A stretch of 64,000 nucleotides of DNA from Silene conica (lineage: Eukaryota > Streptophyta > Magnoliopsida > Caryophyllales > Caryophyllaceae), in assembly GCA_029255685.2 (NCBI GenBank), contig CM055317.2:15083501-15147500 (forward strand), in the 5' to 3' direction. Below are positions 36,380-46,865 of the stretch, piece by piece; position 1 is the stretch's first letter, and the number at the start of each line of letters is the position of its first letter. The position numbers and the translations under genes were made by a program. The notes beneath the pieces were generated by a model that saw only the letters and a list, made by a program, of their open reading frames with translations, made no database searches and was not told the origin of the DNA.

Positions 36380-36565
36380 GTTGTCCGGATACTAGATAGT
36401 AAGATTCGTCAGACCGGGACGGGATAGACCAAACTTCTTAAAATTGTATGGCCAAATCACAATGTTAAGGAGATTACTTTGGAGCCTGAGTTGCTACGAG
36501 AAAACGTTGTTCTCAGTTGTTTGATCAGACATGTGAGGTTACGGGGACGTAACATGTTTCTTTTA
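36380..36565 (+). pseudogene. Gypsy pol C-terminal remnant
   Basis: A degraded reading shows the chromovirus tail (a W..NHN-like segment, then TLEPELLRENVV), followed by ggacgtaacatgtttcttttagggggataggag, which resembles the stop-to-polypurine region of the intact gypsy element at 20767-20810. The rest of the upstream element is missing. Confidence 0.6.
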
Positions 36566-36783
36566 GGGGGATAGGAGATGATCGCATTGAGTTTTAAGTT
36601 TTTTCTAATAAGTTTTATATAAGTTTCATATATGTTTTATCATCTTTGTGGTGTTTCGCACATCTTCGGGATGTGGTGAACTTATGTTGTCTTATATTTT
36701 GGTTGGCCTTGCGGAGTAAGAGTTAAAAGTAGGTGTTGGTATATCTTAGTTGTGGTATTATAAGGCATGTCTTTTTAAGTTGG

Positions 36784-36908
36784 TTGTGAACTTCGAGGAC
36801 GAAGTTCGTTCTAAGGAGGGAAGATTGTAACAACCCTCTACGTCGTGTCCTTTCGAGTTGGTTACGTTGTGAACTTCGAGGACGAAATTCGTTCTAAGGA
36901 GGGAAGAT
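36784..36908 (+). repeat. 82-bp tandem duplication holding a polypurine tract
   Basis: gtgaacttcgaggacgaa(g/a)ttcgttctaaggagggaagattgtaaca occurs twice, 82 bp apart. The second copy ends directly at the LTR. It resembles the LTR-internal gaacttcgggacgaagttc...gaagactgtaata of the intact gypsy element, so the two families are related. Confidence 0.75.
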
Positions 36909-38273
36909 TGTAACACCCCTTTATTTGTTGTATGAGTTACTCGATGTGATTGGTTGGCCTCGGTCGCATTGTTGATCTATAAGTTATTGGAGAAGGAATA
37001 TGGTATAGTTATGTTGTCCGGTTATAGATAGGTTGTCTTAAAACTGTTATAACTTGAGATGTACATATAATATTGATGTGATTCCAATTGGAGGTGATAA
37101 CTTATCCTTTTACGATTATAACGGTAGGTCACATGCCCAAGATGACCAAGTATGGAGGGAGTTATGACCGTTTTATGAAAATTGGTCAGTGCGGAGAACT
37201 GCGAGGCACTCGACCGAGTGTGGGGCACTCGACCGAGTGTGCGGCACTCGACCGAGTGTGTCGGGTCCGTGTTCAACATCATATTCTTATAGAAGATAAA
37301 TCGTGAGTTAAAAATCACTTTTACCCTAAATCATAAACGCAGTAACCTAGTTCCTCTCAAACGTCTTTCCCAAAAAAAAACTTTTAAGAGATCCTTAACA
37401 ACAGTTTAACGCGCCGATCATCTAGCCTAGTATCGTGTCATTAAGTAAGTATCATCCTCCTCGTTGTATGTCGTCTAGATAATAATTATACCTATGGATA
37501 GTAATCCATGTGTATGTTCTTAGGAGGAGATTTTGTAGAAGAGTATTGGTAGAAAGCTTAGATTAGCATTCCGTGATTGATTGCCTTGAGGTAGGGTTCT
37601 CCCTACTCAGTTATCTGTTATGTAATTGTGACGATGTTATTGTGATACTTAAGACTGATATCACCTATGGTGACGATATGAGATTTTAATGGTAATGTGT
37701 GGGACCGTTGCGGGGAACGGATCTCACTCCTATGATCGCTCTTCGTGGGACCCGCCACGGAGAGGATGTGCACATTAATGGTCTAGGTACCTGCTTGCCG
37801 CGGTAAGTGGGGGAATTGGTGTGGGGCTAAAGGCCGCCACTTGGTTTATGTGTCAGTGACGACAGTGATTGGTGATGTCAGCATGCAGTGACTTGGGGTT
37901 AATGTACAGTTCTTGATTTTGGTAGTGATGATATTGCATATACAGTAACTGGCGCTTGTGGTTTGTGCGCTGTGATGATCCATGTAATGGTCAGCAGATT
38001 CTCAGGTTCGTAGATGTTGATGCTTGCTGGCTTGGGAAGGATGGGACATCACAATTAGTTTTGTAGAGTCTTATGAGTCTTAGTTTCCGCTGGTGTTTTG
38101 GTTTACAATTTAGCTTGGCAGACGGTTGTGTTTCACTTTTGAACTTTTTTACTTTACTTATATAAAGCGGCTACTATTGTTTATCTTATACTATAACTCA
38201 GGTAACTGAGATTGTAATGTCCTCATAGTCTGATGGCCCTGTTTTGAAGGCCTTAGGCTATGAGGGTGTTACA
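36909..38273 (+). repeat. Gypsy LTR (second family), polypurine tract to its left and PBS to its right
   Basis: 1,365 bp, TGTAACACCCC...GGGTGTTACA. The left neighbour is a polypurine tract and pol tail; the right neighbour is a primer-binding site and leader. It therefore acts as 3' LTR of one copy and 5' LTR of another, as expected at the junction of a tandem pair produced by LTR-LTR recombination. It contains three 19-bp palindromic repeats at 37206-37262. Confidence 0.75.
37206..37262 (+). repeat. Three 19-bp palindromic repeats inside the LTR
   Basis: Three units of GCACTCGACCGAGTGTGNN. The ACTCGACCGAGT core is nearly self-complementary. Same unit length and core as the array at 38557-38800. 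Confidence 0.92.
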
Positions 38274-38274
38274 A

Positions 38275-38290
38275 TTGGTAACAGAGCGAT
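38275..38290 (+). other. Primer-binding site of the second gypsy family
   Basis: ttggtaacagagcgat starts two bases after the LTR and matches initiator tRNA-Met with one change (TGGTAACAGAGC versus TGGTATCAGAGC). Confidence 0.75.
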
Positions 38291-38990
38291 GATCTTGGCA
38301 CCTAAACCAATGAACCCAATGAACCTAGGATGTGTCTTAAATAAAATGAAATCCAAGTGTTAGGTCGTAAGGCTACCGCAAATGTTTGGGAGAAATCCCG
38401 GAACCGCGAAACTTGTTTACACCCTAACACTTGCTCACTAAGGGTAAAATAGGACGTATGCATGTGTGGTGTGTAGTTGTTAGAACCTCAAGTGTTGTGA
38501 TGTATAGAATCGAAAAAGGTGAAAAGAGTTCACGAATAGTTACTGTGTTATGTGACTCGGTCGAGTGGGGAATACTCAACCGAGCGGCAGACACTCGACC
38601 AAGTAAGAGGTACTCGACCGAGCGTGAGGCACTCGACCGAGTATGTGATACTCGGTCGAGCATGTGATGATAGACCGAGCAGAATAAGTTTGGCCGAGTT
38701 AGGAGAACTCGACCGAATAGGGGAAACTCGGCCGAGTGACAGGCACTCGACCGAGTGGGTAGGACTCGGCCGAGTGCGGTGTACTCGACCGAGTGATGGA
38801 AGTCAGTAACCGTTTTCTTCTTTTTGACTTTCTGCTTTATGGCTGTAGGCTGTGTGCTTACGTTTACTTCCTTTATTCTTATTAGTATCTGATGGCCCCA
38901 AAGGAACAACTCTTCCGATGTGCTTATGTTTGGTACTATTACGTTTACAATGTTAAAGAGACACATATGTTTAACATAAATTCTCGTTTG
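38291..38990 (+). other. Leader and possible gag start of the second gypsy family
   Basis: Leader sequence similar in layout to 15631-16165 of the intact element (aatgaacccaatgaacctagg is shared in part). A possible gag start, ATGGCCCCAAAG, lies at about 38893, after which similarity stops. The rest of the element is absent. Confidence 0.5.
38557..38800 (+). repeat. 13-unit array of a 19-bp palindromic repeat in the gypsy leader
   Basis: Thirteen near-perfectly spaced 19-bp units with core ACTCG(A/G)CCGAGT or its complement ACTCGGTCGAGT. The ACTCGGCCGAGT variants are fully palindromic. Spacer bases (GTGRNAGGC-like) vary. It lies about 280 bp after the primer-binding site. The 19-bp period rotates the frame, so ORFs across it (both strands) are by-products. 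Confidence 0.93.
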
Positions 38991-38999
38991 TTGGCTACC

Positions 39000-39424
39000 T
39001 CCACCCCATGGTTGAACTCAATTAAACACCCATGGAGCTTCTAAAGGTAACCCATGCCAAGCTAGAGGCGGTGGGATATTCCAAGATAAGATTGGTAATT
39101 TCATTACCGCATATTATCTTTCAGGTGGATTTTATTCGTCTATAAAGGCTGAGTTATTTGCTTTATTATTTGGGTTAGAGAGGGTAAGGTCATTGCGCAT
39201 GATGAAGCTGATTATTCATAGGGATAATTATTCTTGTGTTAAATTTATTAATGAAGATTAGCTGGTTAGCAATAACTTGAAGTTTATAGTCAAGCGGTGC
39301 CAAAATTTAATCATACCCAATAGACTGTCAAACTGAAGGATACGATAGAGAGGCGAACAAGACTGCTAATCTACTAGCTAATCGAGAGCTGCGTCCAATC
39401 ATTTCTAAAGACATTTTTGGGTAG
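39000..39424 (+). pseudogene. LINE RNase H remnant
   Basis: Reads LNTHGASKGNP, GGGIFQDKIGNFI, then SSIKAELFALLFGLERV, the plant LINE RNase H domain. The catalytic Asp of the usual DGA is His here. The C-terminal RPIISKDIFG precedes a stop. In-frame stops are present. Only the 3' part of the element survives. Confidence 0.85.
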
Positions 39425-41093
39425 CTATTCCCCATCCTATCCCTCATTAGCACCAAAAAGAATAAATTCTCATTCATGCGGAACACTTTTCATCACAAGT
39501 TTATGACCTCTTACATATTACACATGAGAAAATAAGTGGGAGATGAATTGTAAAAAGTTGTAAGGTTGTGATGGTCACAACTCAAAAAAGAGATATTTAA
39601 CTTTGCTAAACATTACAAATCTTCATTTTCGTAAGATTATTATCTCATCAAACATTAATAAGTGTCTCTTTAAACAGATACTCTATATCCTTTTTAAGAT
39701 TAGACAGGTAAGGTAGTATGCCATTTGTATAGATAAAACAAGTTATTTACTATTATTTTGATAATTGTTTTGTTTTATCTACATGAATAACACGATATTT
39801 AACCTGTCTTAAATTTAAGAGTTCCGTGAATGGAAATTTGCAGAAAAATTCAAACCCCACCCCATTAAGAGTCAAGTGGCGTGGCGCTCTTTTCCTTTCG
39901 GCAAACAACATATCTTTTTATGATGTTTAAATATCATTTACTCCGTAATTCCGTAATTCCGTATCATATCACCATCATCATGTTCACAATTTCACATTTC
40001 GTACTAGTTAGTGGGAGTATTAATTAAATTATCCACTTTGTTAACTCTCATATTAATCTGTACCATCTCAAAAAAAAAAAGTATCAATTATTTTTGAGTT
40101 ATCTTATTTTGTATTATTGATTGAGTAATAAATCGACACATATATAAAAATCGCTTTGTTATTAGTGAGATATTGACACACATATAAAACCCGCTTAGTT
40201 TTTTAAAAAAGAAACTAAATTATCTTATTGGATAAAAGTAAGAATGTGGATTAATGCAAACTAGAAGATGTTGTAGTTCACTATAAGAGCGGTATGTAGC
40301 CGAAAAACAATGTATCTTAAAAATTCCTTGTGGCAAATCATCAAGCTGCACCGTATTATGGTTGTCCACTAAAGTCACTCTAAATCTCCCACAAGACACA
40401 AAGTTAGTTCTATATATCAGAGCTAGGATTTGTACTTATTGGGCGGAAAATAATCTATATCTCATGAACAAAAAAAATACTTTAATATAAATAAGAAAAA
40501 AGTTTGCAAATCTTTAACAAAAAAACTCGAAATTTTTGTTCTCCAACAAGAATAAACGCTTCTACTACCTTCCCCGCTTCCTCTACTCAACTATATATCT
40601 TCCCATTGCACCTCCCACATGTGCCTCAAAATCTGAAATTTCCTTTATGAACCTGAAAATGCATAAATCATTCTTGCAGGTACAACATTCATATTGACCA
40701 TCTTTCTCTTGCTTTTGTCCATTTTTAAACATTATACTCAATCTCTTTTTCCTTAAAAAGTCCAAAAGAGAGGCTCATTCTCATTCTCATTCTTTGGTCA
40801 AAACCTTGAACATCCCATACATTAAACTGCTAAACAACCTGCAGAAATCATCATCCTCTACTATTTCTTGGTCAACTTCATTCATAACATGACAACAACA
40901 AGTTGATGAATACAACTTTATTACAAATAAAGTCACCCAAAATAGCCGTCTTCATATATTTCCTAAATTCCTATAAGAAACAGTCCTCAATTCACCCCTA
41001 AAAAAATTGCAAAACAATCAAATTCATAAATTCCGATATATTCGCTATCCCAAATTTGAAATCCTAGATCCGCTCCTGATGATATTAGGACAG
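39425..41093. other. Intergenic and 5' region of the AHL gene
   Basis: No ORF of note. CT-rich and CAT-rich stretches at 40580-40910 probably belong to the promoter and 5' UTR. I cannot place a TATA box with confidence. Confidence 0.5.
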
Positions 41094-41834
41094 ATGTCAG
41101 GGTATGAAAGAACTCATCTGATGCACCTGCAGCAGCAGTCTGCAGCTGTTGCTGCAGAGTCGCAGACAACGTCGTCTTCTCAGGAACAGGAAACTCCAAA
41201 TCCTGCACAAACCAGCTCTGGTTCTGGTCCAACCAGACGACCACGAGGGCGGCCGGCTGGTTCAAAGAACAAGCCGAGGCCGCCCATAGTCGTCACAAGA
41301 GACAACCCAAATGTACTAAGATCACATATGCTCGAAATCGCGCCGAATACTGATATAATGGAATCATTAGCTAAGTATGCTAATCAAAGGGGAAGAGGAA
41401 TTAGCATTGTTAGTGGAACTGGCAGTGTTCATGATGTTACTATTAAGAACCCTGCTGATACTAACACTGTTGCCACCCTCAGGGGTCGGTTCGATATACT
41501 GTCATTAACAGGAACTATCCTCCCCCCGCCTGCCCCGCCACAGGCAGGTGGGTTGTCGGTTTTTTTATCCGGCGGGTCTGGTCAGGTTGTTGGTGGAGCT
41601 GTTGTGGGTCCATTAATGACTTCAGGGCCTGTTTTGTTAATGGCAGCCTCTTTTTCAAATGCGATATTCGAGAGGCTGCCCTTGGAGCAGGAGGAGCAGG
41701 AAGATCAGCAAGTGCATTCTTCTGGCGGCGGTGGTGGTGGTGGTGGTTCGGGTTATGATTATCCGTTTCCTGGTAATACTGGTGATCATAGTCACTTGGG
41801 TTGGGGTGGGAATGTTTCATGCCCACCATTTTAG
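41094..41834 (+). CDS. AT-hook motif nuclear-localized (AHL) protein, single exon
   Basis: 246 aa from MSGYERTH; an in-frame upstream ATG at 41007 would add 29 residues unlike the family, so I chose 41094. An acidic/Gln-rich N-terminus leads to an AT-hook (RRPRGRPAGSKNKPRPP, residues 48-64), which binds the minor groove of AT-rich DNA. The PPC/DUF296 domain (about 74-205) has GRFDILSLTG near residue 138, the conserved segment for PPC trimer formation and partner contacts. The C-terminus is Gly-rich (GGGGGGGGSGYDYPFPG) and ends SCPPF. Intronless structure with one AT-hook matches clade A AHLs (for example the AHL17/AHL28 group), nuclear regulators of growth and chromatin. No lesion seen. Confidence 0.95.
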   Translation: MSGYERTHLMHLQQQSAAVAAESQTTSSSQEQETPNPAQTSSGSGPTRRPRGRPAGSKNKPRPPIVVTRDNPNVLRSHMLEIAPNTDIMESLAKYANQRGRGISIVSGTGSVHDVTIKNPADTNTVATLRGRFDILSLTGTILPPPAPPQAGGLSVFLSGGSGQVVGGAVVGPLMTSGPVLLMAASFSNAIFERLPLEQEEQEDQQVHSSGGGGGGGGSGYDYPFPGNTGDHSHLGWGGNVSCPPF

Positions 41835-42333
41835 ATTGTTTAATTTGTTCATAGTTTTTTTTTTTTTTTTTTTATGATTTTAAGATGTTTGATATGGTTT
41901 CTTTGTTTGATTTGTTACATTTCTTAATTGCTAATTAACCCTTTAGTTGTTCTTAGAGGTCTCTTTGATCTGATGTATCTTCCCAAATGTGTTGTTTTTG
42001 CAGATCAATTTAGGAGACATGTTGATACATTGTAATTTGTAACATTTGTTTTCAATTGCTACTTGTACTTTAATTTCTAGATTCTGGTAATTTACGCCTT
42101 CACTCGAAAATAAGAACGATTTTATTTGTAAATTTTTAGTATTACATTAGAACAAAATATCATTTTGGATCATTTAAATAATACAGGTGGCACCGGGTGA
42201 TCTTTAATGTCAGTATCACCCTCTCACATGTACTCATGTAGTAGACCTATCATTTTAATAGTCCCCTATATGTTAGATGTGAGAGGGTGTTACGGAGATT
42301 TGGTAGCGTCATGCGGCATCTAATTTTCCTGAA
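41835..42333. other. 3' region of AHL and convergent spacer
   Basis: An 18-T run at about 41854-41871 lies just after the stop. An inverted repeat (accctctcacatg / atgtgagagggtgtta) at about 42217-42292 looks like a short MITE; a similar CCCTCTCACAT end lies in the UGT intron near 43316. Confidence 0.5.
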
Positions 42334-44169
42334 TCAAGTGGAAGCAACCCACTCAATAATTTCATCAAAATGTTTATCAGAAGAACCACCCTCATCCAAA
42401 GCCTCCTTAGCCAACACCTTCCACTTTCCGACATTCTCCCTAATCTCCTCTGCTCTCGGTCCGTTCATTATCTCCTGCAAGCAGCGAACAATCTCGTCCT
42501 GAGTAACCAACCCGTTCTCGTTCCTCTTGACCGTGATCCCCGCCCCCCAAACCTGCTCCACAAAGTGTGCATCAACAGGCTGGTCCAAAAACTGGGGCAC
42601 TGACAGCATTGGCACCCCAAAGCTCAGTGCCTCAGTTATCGAGTTATAACCACAATGCGTCACAAAACACGCAATAGAGTCGTGGGTGAGGACATCAAGC
42701 TGTGGGACCCACGAGATGAGTAGGCCTTTGTCGGTGGTTTCTTCAATGAAGTTGGACGGAAGCTTCTTTTGCTCAGTGTCCCTTACTGCCCATAAGAAAT
42801 TGTTGGGTTGTTGCTTTAAGGCAAGGGCTATTTCGGTCATCTGTTCAGTGCTGTAATGGACACTGCTTCCGAATGCTATGAACACAACAGAACGGGGTGG
42901 TTTGGTTTTAAGCCAGTCCATGCAAGTGTTGTTGTCGAGGTTAAACGCGTGAAAACCATAGTCCACGTCGTCTATGATTCTTTTGTCGATGTAGGATGAT
43001 GGAAGAGTTGGTCCAATCGTCTTCACGTTGAAGGTTTTAGACATCCATTGAAGAACCTGTACATTACGAAAAAAAATGAGCAGAATAACATGTATCAGTA
43101 TCAGTATGCTATCAAGTTGGCACATAGGCTTGGGCCACTCCCATCATCGGCATCATGGAGGATATATTGAATGTTCACGTCATAAGTTCGAGGAGTTTCA
43201 TTCCAAAACCAATTGACAATAGACGAATTAGTTTGTAATGGACTCGAATCTCGATCATTATCTCCTCTTTCTTCAATATAGGAGACATTTACATGTGTTA
43301 TCTTCACATGACACCGCCCTCTCACATACTCTATCTACTAAAATGACCGACCCCCTAATGAGGTGGGAAGATGGTATCGGAAGCGCGATATCATTCTCCC
43401 TAGAGTAAGGTGATTGCTCAAATTTAACGAAATCGACTAATAATTGTTTGCTCAAATTTCATAGAATTGCAAGAAGAAAAAAGAAAGTTACCTCCCCAGG
43501 CTCAACCAACTTATCAAACTGATTGAAAAGCAACATATCAGCCTTATCAAGATTAGTACATTGCCTCAACACAAACAACACAAAAGGACTATACTCCTTT
43601 CCATTTTTCACCTCCACGGCATCCGGAAACTTCATCCCGGCCACATTCGGAACATTCCTCTGTATCAACTCCAACGACGGAAATGACTCTGGCAAAGGCA
43701 ACACCTCCTTCCCCTGCGTCTCCATATACAAACTATAATACGTCGCAACAGTCGCACACGACTGCGGGAAAAACGCAGCCCCACGGACACCATTCTCATG
43801 GGCAATATCCAAGGCCCAGGGCAAATTACCATCATACACAAGCAAACACTTGTTATCCGACTCCAACTTCTTCCCAACAAGAAGCTTGGCCAGGTTCGAG
43901 GCTGCAGCAGCCTCAAACCTGGCCATCCGGTCCATAAACCGGATTTGATCCTCATCAGTATCATCATAAATAGTGTCCAAGGTAATAGAACTCCCCCAGG
44001 AGTTATCAACCTTGGCCTTCATCTTATTAGTAGTAGATAATGTTGTCGCTATTGTTACTTTCACTTTTTTCCATGCAAGTCGTTTCGCGAACTGTAGCAT
44101 GGTGTTCATGTGTCCTTGACCATGATATGGAAATACTATAATGTGAATATCCTTGTTTTCTTCAGCCAT
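42334..44169 (-). CDS. UDP-glycosyltransferase, UGT74-like, two exons
   Basis: Exon 1 is 43492-44169 and exon 2 is 42334-43056 (GT-AG intron, phase 0); 466 aa. MAEENKD is chosen as start because the catalytic His20 motif (FPYHGQGHMN) then sits at the normal place; a Met 24 codons upstream gives an atypical Lys/Asn-rich leader. The catalytic-dyad Asp lies in YDGNLPWALDIA. VKTIGPTLPSSYIDKRI is typical of the UGT74 group. The PSPG sugar-donor box is exactly 44 residues (342-385), W...Q with HCGYNS where nearly all family members have HCGWNS, and PQFLDQ instead of PQWxDQ. The final Gln favours UDP-glucose. UGT74 enzymes act in the cytosol on carboxylic acids such as salicylate, auxins, glucosinolate precursors or triterpene acids; the acceptor cannot be read here. 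Confidence 0.94.
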
Positions 44170-45024
44170 TCCAATGGTGGTTTTTTGGTGTTGAATTAAT
44201 TTTGTTTTATTTTTGTTTTTGTTAAGGTGATGAATGGTCAAGGGATGATACTAGGATTATGGATTATAAGTAGTCATACACAACGCCACGAGGTTTGCAT
44301 GGGGGATTGGAGGTCAAGTTTGCAAATAACTAAGCGAGTGACACGAGGGAAATGCAAAACAAAACTTCAATTTGTTGTTTAGCTAAACATTTGCTTTCAA
44401 GTTTCAAGTTCCAAATCAGTCCTACTGCAGATGTGAGGTAAAACTACACCGTCCCAGTTATTTGTTTACGTTTAATATTGATATATAAAGATGATAGGGG
44501 CTATTTGTGGTGATTGTTACCTACTTGTTAGTGGATGATAAGTGGACTATAATAAATGTATTATTACGAATTTCTGAAATTCAACTCGTCTGTTTAGAAT
44601 TTGATTTCTAAGTGAATTAACTTGAAATCAAACTCTACCTCAACAGAAAATAACCTCCAAATTTGTTGGTATCGACTATGGACAAATGTATACATTTCAC
44701 ATCGAAAATTCTCCATTCCAAACCTTTGTTTAATTTAGTTAGTTCAGTCCAGAATGTAGCTCAAATTGCAAAATCTTTAAGACAGTGTGCTGAAGAGTGA
44801 AATTTACAAGGCGAAATGTGAACAACAGACAAGGATCCTCATATGTTTATTAAGTAAAAGCATTCCGAAACAACATAGCATTACCATACACAACAAAAAG
44901 GGAACCATAATAGTTAATACACCAACATATAAAAAAACAGTCAGTCGTGTACAAGACTGTCTCACTATCCCAGATAGAACCGAGGCTCAAGGGTTAACAG
45001 GGAATCGACATCGATGATGGGATT
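44170..45024. other. UGT upstream region and bZIP60 3' flank
   Basis: Between two minus-strand genes: 5' region of the UGT gene followed by the 3' UTR region of bZIP60. No ORF or repeat recognised. Confidence 0.6.
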
Positions 45025-46865
45025 TTAAAAGCACGAGATTGTAGAGTGAGACTTCATCTTTGTCCTGGAAGCTTTGCACTTCTTAGTCATAGTGAAAGAA
45101 AGGGACATCCACATTTCACTTATCTTGGTTCCCTTTCCTCTTGGTTTTGCGGCCAGATCTTTTCTGACCGCGCTTACCAGTAGAGCTGCCTCCTGATTTA
45201 ACAGGGGCAGCTTGGATCGAGGAAGCAGGCATATGTTGACCATCAACCAAACCAGGGAACCCAACAGCAGAGATTCTGTCAAAGATAAAACTCATGGTGA
45301 GACTTCAGGAAAAAACTGGCATTTAGCATATACTTACAACTTCGACATTGGCATAGAGAGTGATACACAACAAATGACAAGCTGCTCAAACAGTAAAAAC
45401 ATTAAAAAAATCCTCGCATAGTCAGTTTACCATGTTATCGTATTAACTATCCAATGGGAGACCTAGAATTGGGGGTGAGGTATCCCACAACATGGAATTT
45501 CGTCACTGGTGAGGGATAAAGATATCGTGAAATGTCAAGTGTACCTAGAAATTTTTCATAAAATCGAATCTGAAACAAACACAGGCAAACACCAAGATAT
45601 CTCATACATTCACTAATCTTTGCAGGGATCGAGAATTTGAAGGAAAGGGAGATCACCAATTTTCATTGTTTGGATAACGAGATAGCTGGTTTTATTATTT
45701 GTCAGGGTCAAACCTTTCCACCATTTCAAATCAATGAGAAGATGAACTTGGAATACATCTTACTATAGGGAATAGACACAATCACAAAGGTCTGAGTTTT
45801 CCAATAATAATTGAGTGGTATAATGAAAAATTTAAACCACAGTGGCGATCAGTAAGTTGAAAGCAGAAAATGAAGGAAGCAGAAGAGCGAGATGAAATGA
45901 AGAGTGATAAAGCAAGCATACCCAGCAAGAGCACGGCAGACTCCGGCTTGGTGATGGGAGCACCATATGTCTGCAAGGAACAACGCAACCACTGATTCTC
46001 AACGTAACAACAGTGGAGCATCCTTTGCAGCCTCCGACATTCCTCTTCAAAATATCGACTTTTCATTTCCAAATCCTTTACTAAACTCTTTTTCCTTTCT
46101 CTTGATCTCACGGCTGCCTCTCGATTTCTCGATTGTCTAAACAACAATTATATCACATTAGAATTCAAATTATCTCTTTCCACCAATTCACCATGTTCAG
46201 TTACTTTGTTTACTTTTTATATTGTTCGTGAAAAGTATTTTAATCACTGGGACTGACGGAGTACATTTGAATGACGGAGTACATTTGAAAGCGGACAATT
46301 GTGTTGGTTGGACAAATAAGGGAAAGGGGACGATAAAATTGAAACGGAGGGAGTAATTAATTAATATACAAAATTGAAAGTAAATTAGTGATGTGTACTA
46401 CCTTTTACGTTTCTTCGACAGGGGATCATCATTATCATCGACATTATCGTTATCATTATCATTAACCTCCGGCGCATCATCCGACGACTTATCATTATTC
46501 TCACCATTCGACTCAAAATTGGGACTAATTTCCATTCCCTTATCATTCATACCTTCATTTCCAATCGACGGCGACGACGCAAGCAAAAAATCACACACCT
46601 CCAAATCAAACTCCTTAATAAAATCACTGCTCGTCGTTTCACTACCACCATTATTTTTCACCTCATCGTCGTCTTTCATTAACAACTCTTCTAGCTCCCC
46701 CATCCATGACTCACCCGCCGCCACCGTCGTCCCCGCCGCATTAATCTCCTCCGGCGGAAATTCTGGAGATGCGTCGGCGAAGAAATCGAAATTTTCTACG
46801 CCGTCGTCGAAGTTTAACAATTGATTCCAGTCAATTTCGTCGTTTATCATCATCGCCGTCGTCAA
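45025..46865 (-). CDS. bZIP60: bZIP60-like membrane-anchored ER-stress transcription factor
   Basis: Exons 46402-46865, 45922-46136 and 45025-45275 (GT-AG, phases 2 and 1) give 309 aa, close to Arabidopsis bZIP60. The N-terminus is acidic (activation-type). The basic region has the N-x7-R signature NREAAVRSR (159-167), followed by a Leu/Tyr/Val heptad zipper (about 173-210). KPESAVLLL and a hydrophobic membrane span (LLLGSLVWLMVNICLL) follow, then a lumenal tail ending in KKCKASRTKMK. In Arabidopsis the unspliced protein sits in the ER membrane; on ER stress IRE1 removes 23 nt from the mRNA and a soluble nuclear form is made. The same site is present here (see the IRE1 entry). Exon 1 ends in a basic KKRKR before the DNA-binding region. 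No lesion. Confidence 0.96.
45268..45936 (-). promoter_or_regulatory. bZIP60: IRE1 unconventional splice site of bZIP60 mRNA (23 nt, split by an intron)
   Basis: In the mature mRNA two CNGCNGN motifs occur: CTG|CCGT at the end of exon 2 and CTG|CTGT at the start of exon 3. The cuts fall after 45937 and after 45268 (minus strand), so the removed segment is 45936-45922 (15 nt) plus 45275-45268 (8 nt), exactly 23 nt. Joining shifts the frame: the membrane span is lost and a new tail of about 48 residues starts GFPGLVDGQHMP and ends in a basic stretch (KRGQKRSGRKTKRKG), with a TGA at 45116-45118. The spliced form would be 271 aa. Confidence 0.9.
46250..46352. mobile_element. bZIP60: Truncated Stowaway-like sequence in bZIP60 intron 1
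   Basis: Ends with ACGGAGGGAG before TA. A short tandem (gacggagtacatttgaa, twice) lies at the left. Only one clear terminus remains. Confidence 0.5.

Noticed and set aside
38424..38966. 180-codon minus-strand ORF and overlapping plus-strand ORFs across the 19-bp array
   Set aside because: The open frames follow from the 19-bp repeat, which lacks stops in several frames. The translated sequence is repeat-derived and resembles no gene.
43665..44040. ORFs overlapping UGT exon 1 in other frames
   Set aside because: Shadows of the well-supported UGT coding frame.
42334..44169. Assigning the UGT to a triterpene saponin pathway
   Set aside because: UGT74 enzymes use many acids; nothing in the sequence or neighbours fixes the acceptor.
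46393..46824. 143-codon plus-strand Ser-rich ORF opposite bZIP60 exon 1
   Set aside because: Shadow of the acidic bZIP60 exon on the other strand; no domain.
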